A stretch of 64,000 nt of DNA from Streptantibioticus cattleyicolor NRRL 8057 = DSM 46488 (GTDB lineage Bacteria; Actinomycetota; Actinomycetes; Streptomycetales; Streptomycetaceae): contig NC_017585.1 in NCBI RefSeq assembly GCF_000240165.1, positions 1,054,001 to 1,118,000 on the forward strand. The letters run 5' to 3'. Positions 44,601 through 55,188 of the stretch are shown piece after piece. The notes below the pieces were generated by a model, which worked only from the letters and a program-made list of their open reading frames with translations, was not told the DNA's origin and made no database searches. A program made the translations under genes and the position numbers. Each line of letters starts with the position of its first letter. Position 1 is the first letter of the stretch.

Positions 44601-46961
44601 CCGCAGCGGTGTCTCCCGCGCCAGGTCGAACGGTTCGGCCAACTGGTCCCGGGCCCACCGCTGCACGGCGGTACGGGCACCGTGGCGCCGGGCGTCCACC
44701 GTGAGGTCCACGTGGCGCAGCGGTGGCGGGGTCCAGGCACGTACCGTCTGGACGAGGGTGCCGTCCGGCTGGAAGTGGTACGTGGTGCGCAGCGCCTCGT
44801 GGCGGCGGGTGACGGCGGTCAGCGCCGCGGTGAGCAGTTCGGGGGCGCGGCGGCCGGGCAGCCGCAGGGCGGCGGTGACCAGGTAGGCCGGGCCCGCCCC
44901 GGCCTGGTCCAGCAGCCACAGCCGGTGCTGGTCGGAGGTGGCCGTCGAGGTGGCCGGCGCGGCCCCCGGCCGCCAGGGCACGGCGTCCCGTGGTGCCCGC
45001 ACCATCCGCGCGGCCAACTCCCGCAACGGGACCGGCTCCAGGAACTCACGCACCGCCACCCGCGTCCCGGTGGCCCCCTCCACCGCGGCGGCGAGCCGGG
45101 CCGCCGCCAGCGAGTCCAGCCCCTGCGCCACCAACGGCAGATCGTCCCGCAACACGTCGGCGGGGACCTCCAGCGCCTCGGCGGCGAGCGCCCTCAACCC
45201 GGCACCGGCGGACGGCAGTTCGCCATCGCCCCCGCCCGACCGCGCGTCCCCGTCCAGCCGCGACCGGTCCAGCTCCCCCGCCAGGTACGCCTGCCGGCAC
45301 GCCGACCGGCGGACCTTGCCGCTGGAGGTGCGCGGGACGGAGCCGGGGCGTACCAGGGCGACGTCGGCGAGGCGCAGTCCGTGCGCGGTGGCCACGGCGG
45401 CGCGTACCGCGGTGGCGGCGTCGCCGAGGGCGGCCGGGTCGTGGCCGCGGACGACCTCGTGCACCAGGACGACCCGTGGTGTCGCGCCGTCGTCCAGGGC
45501 GAAGAGCGCGCCACGGCCGGGCATCAGCAGCGGGTGGGCGCGTTCCGCGGTCTGTTCGACGTCCTGGGGGTGGTGGTTGCGGCCCCGGACCACGACCACG
45601 TCCTTGGCGCGTCCGGTCAGGTACAGGTGGCCGTCGAGCACGGCGCCGAGGTCGCCGGTGCGCAGCCAGTCGGCCTGGTCGCCGTCGGAGCGCCGGGCGC
45701 GGAACGTCTCCTCGGTCGCGCCGTCGTCGCCGAAGTAGCCGGCCGCGACGGTGGGACCGCTGATCCACACCTCGCCGATGTCCCCGTCCGGCAGCTCGCG
45801 CGCGGTGGCCGGATCGACCACGGCCACCCGGTCCGGGGTGCGGGCGGCGCCGCAGGCCACCAGCACGGGGTGACCGTCGCCGTCGGCCGGGACCAGCCTG
45901 CCGTCCCCGAGGCCGTCGCGGTCCACGGTGAGCGCGGTCGGCCCGGCGCCCGCCGTGCCGCCGGTGACGAACAACGTGGCCTCGGCCAGCCCGTAGCAGG
46001 GGTAGAACGCGGACCGGCGGAACCCCCGCGCGGCGAAGGCGCCGGCGAACGCGTCCAACGTGGCCGCGCGCACCGGCTCGGCCCCCACCAACGCGTGGCG
46101 CCAGCCGCTCAGGTCGAGCCCGGTCCGTTCCGCCGCGCCGACCCGGCGCACGCACTCGGCGTACCCGAAGTCCGGGGCGGCGCTGATGGTCGCCCGGTGC
46201 CGGGAGATCAGCTCCAGCCAGCGCCCGGGGTGGCGGACGAAGGCGGACGGCGGCAGCAGCACGCACGGGAAGCCGCTGAAGACCGGTTGCAGGATGCCGC
46301 CGATGAGCCCCATGTCGTGGTAGGGCGGCAGCCAGCTCACCCCGGAGTCCTCCGGGCCCACCGACAACGCCCCGGCGAGCGCGGCGGCGTTGTGCAGCAG
46401 ATGGCCGTGGTGGAGCACCACGCCCTTGGGCCGGGCGGTGGAACCGGAGGTGTACTGGAGGAACGCCACCGTGTCCGGGCCGGTGCGGGGCGGCTGCCAG
46501 GCGTCGGCCGGGACGTCGGGGGCGGACTCGGTGGAGCACAGCCGTACCCCGCGCAGCCCGGGGTGGCCGTTCCACCGCTCGCCGAACGCGGCCAGGCTCG
46601 CGGTGTCGGTCAGCGCCAGGGCCGCACCGCAGTCGGCCGCCACGTCCAGCACCCGCTCGATCCGCCGCCCGCCGCCCGGCGGATACGCCGGCACCGCGGT
46701 GATCCCCGCGTACAGGCAGGCCCAGAAGCCGATGACGTACTCCCGCCCCGGCGGATACAGCAGCAACGCCCGCTCGGCCGGCGGGCCCTCCCGCAGCCCG
46801 GCCGCCACCTGGCGCACCCGGCGGTCGAGTTCGGCGTAGCCGACCGGGTGTTCACCGGCGTCGTCCACGAAGACGTACGCCGTGGCCTCGGGGGTGGTGG
46901 CGGCCCGGTAGCGCAGCAGCTGCACCAGGTCACGGAAGGCGGGGTGCTCGTCGGCCGGCAT
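41688..46961 (-). CDS. NRPS: FAAL-ACP-C-A-PCP with C-terminal tail
   Basis: The 1757 residues read in order as follows. A fatty acyl-AMP ligase covers about 10-590 (FLQYTSGSTARPKGVVLHHG, WLPPYHDMGLIGGILQPVFS). A carrier has Ser near 616 (AQGLDSLAA). A condensation domain covers about 690-1100 (HHIAVDG, residue 805). An adenylation domain covers about 1110-1620 (YTSGSTGTPKGVMV, VYGPAEATIEVT, YRTGDRGRWRPDG; pocket start CGFDISVSE). A PCP has Ser near 1677 (DLGGHSLLAT). A helical tail of about 50 residues (ELREALEAVRALSPAQSRAL) may be a docking segment. It activates a fatty or related acid without CoA, loads it and joins one amino acid, giving an acyl-aminoacyl chain. There is no thioesterase or terminal domain. 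The gene follows the thioesterase gene by 15 bp (AAGGAGA) and is last in the operon with the peptide and radical SAM genes. Confidence 0.95.
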   Translation of the reverse strand: MPADEHPAFRDLVQLLRYRAATTPEATAYVFVDDAGEHPVGYAELDRRVRQVAAGLREGPPAERALLLYPPGREYVIGFWACLYAGITAVPAYPPGGGRRIERVLDVAADCGAALALTDTASLAAFGERWNGHPGLRGVRLCSTESAPDVPADAWQPPRTGPDTVAFLQYTSGSTARPKGVVLHHGHLLHNAAALAGALSVGPEDSGVSWLPPYHDMGLIGGILQPVFSGFPCVLLPPSAFVRHPGRWLELISRHRATISAAPDFGYAECVRRVGAAERTGLDLSGWRHALVGAEPVRAATLDAFAGAFAARGFRRSAFYPCYGLAEATLFVTGGTAGAGPTALTVDRDGLGDGRLVPADGDGHPVLVACGAARTPDRVAVVDPATARELPDGDIGEVWISGPTVAAGYFGDDGATEETFRARRSDGDQADWLRTGDLGAVLDGHLYLTGRAKDVVVVRGRNHHPQDVEQTAERAHPLLMPGRGALFALDDGATPRVVLVHEVVRGHDPAALGDAATAVRAAVATAHGLRLADVALVRPGSVPRTSSGKVRRSACRQAYLAGELDRSRLDGDARSGGGDGELPSAGAGLRALAAEALEVPADVLRDDLPLVAQGLDSLAAARLAAAVEGATGTRVAVREFLEPVPLRELAARMVRAPRDAVPWRPGAAPATSTATSDQHRLWLLDQAGAGPAYLVTAALRLPGRRAPELLTAALTAVTRRHEALRTTYHFQPDGTLVQTVRAWTPPPLRHVDLTVDARRHGARTAVQRWARDQLAEPFDLARETPLRAALLRLGDDDHALVLTVHHIAVDGASLAVLLREAEAVCAAGPDGEPRLPEAPRYRDLAAWRREVTEASAAEDAAHWRRALAGTVPLELPADRPRPVRPSHRGGLHPVAVSPAGSAALAAFARAEGTTAFTVLLAGYAAVLARWSGQPDVVVAVPTAAGRPPGAEGVVGFTTLTLPVRVPVGAAATFRDLVRATAAAWRDADRHRDTPLDVIAREVSAAGGPPGADLARAAFVLGVPLPPWRAPGPVAEAFEVPLPAAQFDLSLHLTATPDGGCEGRLAYATDLFDAGSAARVADAFGRLLDRAVARPDEALDAHDLIAPEERRRLLEEFSGASVPPPGDLPAAKLFARQVAATPSAPAVLPATGGPPLTYRELARRSGRLADRLRALGAGPGTVVGVHLPYGAGLVTALLAILEADACYLPLDAEYPAARLRLVAEDARPAVLLGCAALDSASLAPDGTATLLLDPSAEPDGTPDAAAAPPARPARPDDLAFLIYTSGSTGTPKGVMVTRAGLANQLAAKRSAQPLGPDDRVLLHTACGFDISVSEMLWPLVTGACLVTPDGACPADLERMAALCAEHHVTACYFVPSVLRELLAVPGAAGHLAGVRQLQCAGEELTPQLAASVHRLLPGARLYNVYGPAEATIEVTVGAVDPGVDPGGKVPVGRPVAGARLYVLDAGGRPVPVGVAGEVCVGGVQVSRGYLGRPAATAERFVPDPAVPGGRLYRTGDRGRWRPDGRLEILGRLDRETKIRGQRVDPGEIEAVLRGHPAVSAAAVTVTTDGGGPPRLVAHVVPEPPGPAAVPADLLRGHLRQRLPRHMVPEVFVALPALPLGANGKTDLAALPAPPAARPDTSPDAAPRTPVERLVAAIWTDVLGVEHIGRHDDFFDLGGHSLLATRIAVRLRDTFGVDLTIADLLHHDLTVAALARAVEQRRLARTSAAELREALEAVRALSPAQSRALLGDPDTPPAP

Positions 46962-46976
46962 GCGCGGGGGTCTCCT

Positions 46977-47756
46977 TCAGCCGCGGGGGGTGGTTGCGCG
47001 CGGGTGCGGTGCGGCGCACCCGGTGATGTCGGCCGCCAGCCGGGCGACCACCTCGTCCTCGGCCTGCTGCACGAAGAAGTGGCCGCCGTCGAAGGTGTGC
47101 CGGGCGAAGTCACCGTCGCCGTACGCCTGCCACCCGGCGGTGTCGGCCACGGTCACCGAGGTGTCGCCGGCCCCGAGGTAGACCCGCACCGGACAGCCGG
47201 GGACGGGCCCGGACGCCCGGCCCGCGGCGGCGGCGAGCGCGAGGTCGGCGCGGACCGCGGGGATCAGCAGCGCCCGGTACTCGGGGTCGGCCAGCAGCTC
47301 GGCCGGGGTGCCGCCGTGCTCCCGCAGGAACTCCAGCACCTCCTCGTCGCCGAGTCCGGCGGCGGGCAGTTGCAGCCGAACCGAGTCGGGGGCCTCGCTG
47401 GCGGCGGCCACGAAGAGGGCGGGGCGCCAGCCCGGGTCGCGTTCCCGCAGCCGGGCACAGAGCGCCCGTCCCACCAGCGCGCCCATGCTGTGCCCGAAGA
47501 CCACCAGCGGCACGTCGAGCAGCGCCTCGACCTCGCGGCCCAGCGAGTCGGGCCCCGACACCACCGCGTCCAGGTCGTGCACCGGCGGCTCCCGCAGCCG
47601 TGAACCGCGGCCGGGCGGCTCGACGGCCAACACCCCGATGTGGTCGGGGAGTTTGCGCGCCCAGCGGCGGAACAGATGGGCCGCCCCGCCGGCCGGCGGC
47701 AGACACAACAGCCGCACCGCCACGTCCGGGCGGCGCGACCAGTCACGGAGCCACAC
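46977..47756 (-). CDS. Type II thioesterase
   Basis: The GTG at 47756 (GGGAGGGAAG upstream) gives 259 residues matching discrete thioesterases of NRPS and PKS clusters: LLCLPPAGGAAHLFRRWARK, the nucleophile motif GHSMGALVGRAL, an acid residue in VYLGAGDTSVT, and the catalytic His in FDGGHFFVQQAEDE. Such enzymes release wrong or stalled acyl groups from carrier domains or release the product. A longer frame back to 47999 is an artefact: it reads through the peptide gene repeats in another frame, giving an Arg/Ser/Pro-rich false N-terminus. It lies between the peptide gene (104 bp upstream, with a large hairpin in the gap) and the NRPS gene, 15 bp downstream. Confidence 0.9.
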   Translation of the reverse strand: MWLRDWSRRPDVAVRLLCLPPAGGAAHLFRRWARKLPDHIGVLAVEPPGRGSRLREPPVHDLDAVVSGPDSLGREVEALLDVPLVVFGHSMGALVGRALCARLRERDPGWRPALFVAAASEAPDSVRLQLPAAGLGDEEVLEFLREHGGTPAELLADPEYRALLIPAVRADLALAAAAGRASGPVPGCPVRVYLGAGDTSVTVADTAGWQAYGDGDFARHTFDGGHFFVQQAEDEVVARLAADITGCAAPHPRATTPRG

Positions 47757-47802
47757 GTACGCTTCCCTCCCGTCACCGGCCGGTGGGGCCGTGAGCCGAA
47801 GC

Positions 47803-47835
47803 GGCCGGGGACGGCCCGCGGGCACGTCCCCGGCC
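47803..47835 (-). terminator. GC hairpin between the repeat-peptide and thioesterase genes
   Basis: An 11-bp perfect stem (GGCCGGGGACG with its complement) has an 11-base loop that can itself pair (GCCCGCGGGC). It lies 25 bp after the peptide stop and 47 bp before the thioesterase start, in one operon. Placed after a precursor gene, it could act as a partial terminator or mRNA stabiliser, giving more precursor transcript than enzyme transcript. Confidence 0.55.
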
Positions 47836-47859
47836 ACCGGAACGCAGGCGCTAGGAAAC

Positions 47860-48036
47860 CTAGGCGAGACGTTCGTGGGCGATGCCCTCCTGCGCGAAGC
47901 GCTCGTGGGCGATGCCCTCCTGGGCGACGCGCTCGTGCGCGATGCCTTCCTGGGCGAGCCGCTCGTGGGCGATGCCCTCCTGGGCAAGGCGGACGACAAC
48001 CGGACGGCCGGCGCCGACTGCGGTGAGCTTGGCCAT
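47860..48036 (-). CDS. Repeat peptide, candidate RiPP precursor
   Basis: The reverse strand encodes a 58-residue peptide: a 16-residue leader-like start (MAKLTAVGAGRPVVVR), four consecutive copies of a 10-residue unit (LAQEGIAHER twice, then VAQEGIAHER and FAQEGIAHER), and a final Leu-Ala before TAG. Only the first residue of the unit varies (Leu, Leu, Val, Phe). Codons within the units differ at silent positions, so the protein is what is conserved. The ATG is 3 bases after the stop of the radical SAM gene, and GGAGGTG inside that gene's end is its ribosome site, so translation is coupled. The pattern of leader plus tandem cores next to a radical SAM enzyme fits a ribosomally made, modified peptide (RiPP) precursor. 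The unit holds modifiable Gln, Glu, His and Arg but no Cys, Ser or Thr. No known family is recognised. Confidence 0.8.
   Translation of the reverse strand: MAKLTAVGAGRPVVVRLAQEGIAHERLAQEGIAHERVAQEGIAHERFAQEGIAHERLA
47869..47988 (-). repeat. Four tandem 30-bp coding repeats
   Basis: The units occupy 47959-47988, 47929-47958, 47899-47928 and 47869-47898 and encode the four 10-residue peptide copies. They have no spacers and differ mainly at third codon positions, so they are neither a CRISPR array nor a recent slippage product. Confidence 0.95.
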
Positions 48037-48039
48037 GAC

Positions 48040-49944
48040 CTACACCTCCTTCACGGGGTCGAGTACGCCTGCGGCGGTCAGCTCGGCGAGGACGTCGGGG
48101 TCCAACGTCACCGGTCCGGAACCGGCGGCGGTGCCGCGGATCCGTTCCAACTGCGCCAGCAACGAGGGGTCTGCCGCGAAGTATTCGAGCTGACCCGCCT
48201 TCCGGAGGACCAGGTAGTCCCCCGGGCTCTCCACCGGCTCCGCCCGATGATCGCGCGACAGATCGGCGAGAGGCTCCTGCAACCGGACCACTTCGTGCGG
48301 TCGCGGCTGGAACCAGCGCTGCCCGGTCCCGTCCGACACCTCGACGGCCGGACCGCCGGGCGCCAGGCTCACCCGCAGCTCGGCGCACTCCAGGGCGAAG
48401 GCGTCCCGGGTGCTGGCCGACAGCCGGCGGGCGGCGAAGAGGTCCTGGAACCGTTCCCGTTCCACCGCCCGGCGCCGCCGCGGCTCCACCGCCAGCAGGT
48501 CGAGTCCGCCGACCACCGCCTCCAGCAGCTCCCACAGCGACCCCTCGTCCACCAGGACGTACTGGAGCAGGGTGCGCGGGAAGGCGGAGAAGAGCGTGTA
48601 GGCGGCGTGCATCGCCGACACGAAGCGGGTGTAGGCGGGCAGCGGCAGGAAGGTGCTGTGGAACGGGAAGAGCCCGGGGGCCCGCCGGGCGTACGGGTTG
48701 TCCTGCACCACGGGCGGGGTGTCCAGCAGCAGCCGTGGCTTGAGGTCGGTGTAGCTGCGCGGCAGACCGGCGAACTCGGTGGCCGTGGCGGTGGCGTTGT
48801 AGACCGTCAGCGTGTTGAGGCGGATGCCGCAGCCGAGGTTGCGGGTGAGCAGCGCGGTGGTCAGCGCCAGGTCGGTGCTGCGGTGGTCGTCGCCCTCCGG
48901 GATGTCGATCATGAAGGCGCAGGTGGGGATGATGCCCCGGTCCAGGCAGTCCCGCAGCCGCTGCTTGAGCGGCTCCCAGCCCTTGAAGAAGTGCTTGGCG
49001 AACGAGCGCTGCGCCTCCTCCGAGATGGCGTCCACCCCGACGAACAGCTCCGTGCACCCCGCCGCCGCCAGCCGGTCGAGCAGGTCCGGGGTGAGCCGCT
49101 GCATGGTGGCGTAGGCGTTCCAGGTGATCCCGGTGCCCGACCCGGTCAGCGCGGCGCACAACTCCTGGGTCGCCTTCACCGAGTTGACCAGGTTGTCCTG
49201 GACGAAGAACAGGTGACGGGCGCCCATCGCGTGCATCCGCGCCACCTGCTCGGCCACCGCCGACGCGCTCTTCGTCTGCTCGCCCTGGCCCCAGTGACCG
49301 GGGCTGTAGCAGAACGAACAGCGGAACATGCAGCCCCGGGCGTGGTCGACGTTGAGCAGCCGGAGCGGGTTGAGCGCGAAGTAGTCGTCCAGCTCCACCA
49401 GGTCGTACGCCGGGAACGGCAGCTCGTCGAGGGACGTCATGCCCTTCAGCGCGCGGCGCAGCGCCACCTCGCCGCCGGACCGGTGGGCCACGTTGACCAG
49501 TTCGCCCGGGGCGCCGCCCAGCACGCGCAGCAGCGAGATCAGCGCCTGCTCGCCCTCGCCGGTGACCACGTAGTCGATCCAGTCGAAGGCGTCCAGCGCC
49601 TCCCGGGCGATCGAGGAGAAGTGCGGCCCGCCCAGCACCGTCAGCAGCCGCGGATCCGCCGCCTTGAGCAGCCGCGCCAGCTCCAGGCAGACGTGCGACT
49701 CCACCGCCATCGAGGTGAAACCCACCAGATCCGGCTGGGTTTCGGCGATGGCACGCACGGCACGGGGGTAGAAGTCCGCCCCGTGCAGCGACGGATCGCC
49801 CATGCCCATCAGGTTGAAGTCCACCAGCGACACCTCGGCGCCGTGCTCGCGGGCCACGGCGGCCAGCGTGAGCAGTCCGAGCGGTGGCGCCAGATCGTAA
49901 CGGTCGACGAAGCCGTTCGGCGGCTGCACCAGAGTCAGACGCAT
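48040..49944 (-). CDS. B12-binding radical SAM enzyme
   Basis: The 634 residues contain an N-terminal cobalamin-binding Rossmann-like domain (about 1-160; LTLVQPPNGF, VSLVDFNLMGMGD, VLGGPHFSS) and a radical SAM barrel (about 195-420) with the cluster motif CMFRCSFC and GHWGQG. Family members transfer methyl groups or remodel carbon skeletons by radical chemistry. The last part (about 530-634; LRKAGQLEYFAADPSLLAQL, then DPDVLAELTAAGVLDPV) looks like a small winged-helix module similar to PqqD-type peptide recognition elements; that is a judgement by eye. The gene ends 3 bp before the repeat peptide, which is the obvious substrate. AAGGGACG precedes the ATG. The shared promoter region with the divergent P450 carries a palindromic box. 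Acting on an NRPS-bound intermediate instead is possible. Confidence 0.9.
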   Translation of the reverse strand: MRLTLVQPPNGFVDRYDLAPPLGLLTLAAVAREHGAEVSLVDFNLMGMGDPSLHGADFYPRAVRAIAETQPDLVGFTSMAVESHVCLELARLLKAADPRLLTVLGGPHFSSIAREALDAFDWIDYVVTGEGEQALISLLRVLGGAPGELVNVAHRSGGEVALRRALKGMTSLDELPFPAYDLVELDDYFALNPLRLLNVDHARGCMFRCSFCYSPGHWGQGEQTKSASAVAEQVARMHAMGARHLFFVQDNLVNSVKATQELCAALTGSGTGITWNAYATMQRLTPDLLDRLAAAGCTELFVGVDAISEEAQRSFAKHFFKGWEPLKQRLRDCLDRGIIPTCAFMIDIPEGDDHRSTDLALTTALLTRNLGCGIRLNTLTVYNATATATEFAGLPRSYTDLKPRLLLDTPPVVQDNPYARRAPGLFPFHSTFLPLPAYTRFVSAMHAAYTLFSAFPRTLLQYVLVDEGSLWELLEAVVGGLDLLAVEPRRRRAVERERFQDLFAARRLSASTRDAFALECAELRVSLAPGGPAVEVSDGTGQRWFQPRPHEVVRLQEPLADLSRDHRAEPVESPGDYLVLRKAGQLEYFAADPSLLAQLERIRGTAAGSGPVTLDPDVLAELTAAGVLDPVKEV

Positions 49945-50004
49945 GACGTCCCTTGGTCGGTCTTCGAGGTGCCACCAATCTGGCGCCGTGGCCGGTGACC
50001 AGCC

Positions 50005-50020
50005 AGTCGGGGAAAGCCCC
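50005..50020. promoter_or_regulatory. Cluster box A (radical SAM / P450 divergent region)
   Basis: AGTCGGGGAAAGCCCC contains the inverted repeat GGGG-AAAG-CCCC and is followed by TACAG. It lies in the 175-bp gap between the divergent operons and closely matches boxes at 55132 and 61041. It is a candidate binding site of the cluster regulator at 57288-58202. Confidence 0.5.
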
Positions 50021-50119
50021 TACAGCCCCCGCGCGGCCCCGGTACGCGACCTTGACCGGCCGGTCGGCGCCTCCGTACCGTCACCCCGACGGCGCGCAGC
50101 CGAGCCGGGAGGCCCGCAC

Positions 50120-51319
50120 GTGGACAACGAGATCGTCCTGACCCGCTACGCCGACGCACTCGACGCCTACCGCAGGAAGGAACTGGGCCAGGCCCAGTAC
50201 GACGAGGGCCACGTCCTGATGGCCGGGGTGCTGGTCAACCTGCACGGCACCGAACACCGCGACCGCCGGCGGGTGGAGAACCAGCTCTTCCGCCGGGAGA
50301 CCTTCCTGCACTACGAGAAGGAGGTCTTCCCCGACGTCACCGCCGCGGTCCTCGCCCCGCACGCCCGGCGCGGCGCCACCGAACTCGTCGCGCTCGGCCA
50401 CGAACTCATGCTCCACCTCGCCGTCCTCGTCGCCGGGGTGGACCGCCCCGAGGGCACCGAGGCGGAGACCCGGCGGCTGGCCGGGCAGCTCAAGGTCTTC
50501 ATCGAGGCGCTCACCCTGGCCCAGTCCACCCTGGACAAGGACGAACGGCGGGCCGCGATCGCCGATGCCTTCACCGACTGGCGGCGGGAGTTCCTCACCC
50601 CCTCCGCCCGCCGCCGGCGCGCCCTGCTGGCCGGCCTCGCCGACGGCACCGTCCCCGAGCGGCAGCTCCCCCGGGACGTGCTCACCCTGCTGCTGCGCCA
50701 CCAGGACCGGCTGGGCCTGTCCGACGAACTGATCGCCCGGGAGACCGCGTTCTTCCTGCTGGTGGCGGCGCACACCAGCGCCACCGCCTTCGTGCGCGCG
50801 GTCCACCACCTCCTGGAGTGGACCGCGCGCCACCCCGAGGACGCCCGACGGGCCGCCGACGACCCGCGGTTCGCGCAGCGGTGCGTGCACGAGACGATCC
50901 GGCTCAACCCCTCCAGCACGGTGGGGATGCGCCGGGCGCTCGCCCCGGTCACGCTGGAGTCCGGCATCACCGTCCCCGAGGGCGCCCGGGTCGTCATCGA
51001 CCTGCGCACCGTCAACCGCGACCCGGCCGCCTACGGCCCGGACGCCGCCGAGTTCGACCCGCACCGCGAGATCGCCCCCGGCGTCATGCCGTTCGGGCTG
51101 AGCTTCGCGGCCGGCATGCACGTGTGCATCGGGCAGGACCTGGCGGCCGGGGTCCTCCAGAGCGGCAGCGGCCCGGACGCGTCGCTGTACGGGCTGGTGG
51201 CCACGGCGGTACGGGAGCTGTTCGCGCTCGGGGTGCGCCGCGACCCGGCCGCGCCGCCGGTGCGGGACACCACGACCACCCGGGAGTACTGGGCGCGTTA
51301 CCCGGTGCTGCTGGGCTGA
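50120..51319 (+). CDS. Cytochrome P450
   Basis: The 399-residue soluble monooxygenase has the K-helix ETIR (Glu-x-x-Arg), a PERF-like region (DAAEFDPHREIAPG) and the haem loop FGLSFAAGMHVCIGQDLA with the Cys ligand. The I-helix reads VAAHTSATAF, lacking the usual AGxxT acid-threonine order, which may alter oxygen handling. The GTG at 50120 has GGGAGG upstream; earlier starts lack P450 sequence. A 3Fe-4S ferredoxin gene follows after 25 bp and presumably supplies electrons. Being divergent from the radical SAM gene, it should act on the cluster product (hydroxylation, crosslink or oxidation); the substrate is unknown. Confidence 0.93.
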   Translation: MDNEIVLTRYADALDAYRRKELGQAQYDEGHVLMAGVLVNLHGTEHRDRRRVENQLFRRETFLHYEKEVFPDVTAAVLAPHARRGATELVALGHELMLHLAVLVAGVDRPEGTEAETRRLAGQLKVFIEALTLAQSTLDKDERRAAIADAFTDWRREFLTPSARRRRALLAGLADGTVPERQLPRDVLTLLLRHQDRLGLSDELIARETAFFLLVAAHTSATAFVRAVHHLLEWTARHPEDARRAADDPRFAQRCVHETIRLNPSSTVGMRRALAPVTLESGITVPEGARVVIDLRTVNRDPAAYGPDAAEFDPHREIAPGVMPFGLSFAAGMHVCIGQDLAAGVLQSGSGPDASLYGLVATAVRELFALGVRRDPAAPPVRDTTTTREYWARYPVLLG

Positions 51320-51344
51320 CCACACCGAAGGCAGGAGGCGGGCG

Positions 51345-51551
51345 ATGGGGCTGCGGGTGGAGATCGACCGGGAGGCGTGTCTGAGCTCCGGGCGGTGCGT
51401 GGAGGCGGAGCCGGCGGCTTTCCGCTTCGACGGCGAGGAGCTGGCCGAGGCGGCGGCGGGGGCGGACCGGGTGCCGCGGGAACGCCTCGCCGTGGTGGCG
51501 AGGGGCTGTCCCGCGGCGGCGATCCGGCTGGTGGACGACGACAGGACCTAG
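51345..51551 (+). CDS. 3Fe-4S ferredoxin
   Basis: This is a 68-residue acidic electron carrier. Cluster ligands are Cys12 and Cys18 (CLSSGRC; the middle ligand of a 4Fe-4S site is missing) and a late Cys-Pro (RGCPAAAIRL), the pattern of the small 3Fe-4S ferredoxins that serve streptomycete P450s. It lies directly after the P450 gene, with AGGAGG before the ATG, and ends 3 bp before the stop of the convergent NRPS gene. Confidence 0.93.
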   Translation: MGLRVEIDREACLSSGRCVEAEPAAFRFDGEELAEAAAGADRVPRERLAVVARGCPAAAIRLVDDDRT

Positions 51552-51554
51552 GGC

Positions 51555-54983
<3,429 letters not shown>

Positions 54984-55131
54984 GGGACTCCCTGCTGTGG
55001 CCGGACCGCACGCGGGTCGCTGGACGCTGGAAGGGCGGAGGCGCCGGTTCCGCGTCGTGGGCCCTGCGGCTTCGACGCGGCGGTCCGCGCGCACCGCGGC
55101 AACAGCCTGGCAGCACGGCGGCGCCCGCTTA

Positions 55132-55146
55132 AGTCGGGGAAACCCC
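55132..55146. promoter_or_regulatory. Cluster box B (NRPS / DUF885 divergent region)
   Basis: AGTCGGGGAAACCCC carries GGGG-AAA-CCCC and matches box A (50005) over its whole length with one base less in the centre. It lies 148 bp before the C-A-PCP NRPS and 42 bp before the DUF885 gene. A possible -10 (TACAGT) is at 55175. Confidence 0.5.
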
Positions 55147-55188
55147 GGACCGCCCCGCCCGTGTGCCGCACCCCTACAGTGGGCCGCC

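Noticed and set aside
42150..47603. Very long open frame on the forward strand across the FAAL NRPS
   Set aside because: It is the mirror image of a high-GC coding sequence. It has no domain similarity, while the reverse strand reads as a complete NRPS.
47869..47988. CRISPR-like array of 30-bp repeats
   Set aside because: The units follow each other with no spacers, are in frame and differ at silent positions. No cas genes are present.
47757..47999. Longer thioesterase start at 47999 giving an Arg/Ser/Pro-rich N-terminus
   Set aside because: That stretch reads the repeat-peptide gene in the wrong frame, creating false RASPTSAS-type repeats. The GTG at 47756 has a ribosome site and fits the family.
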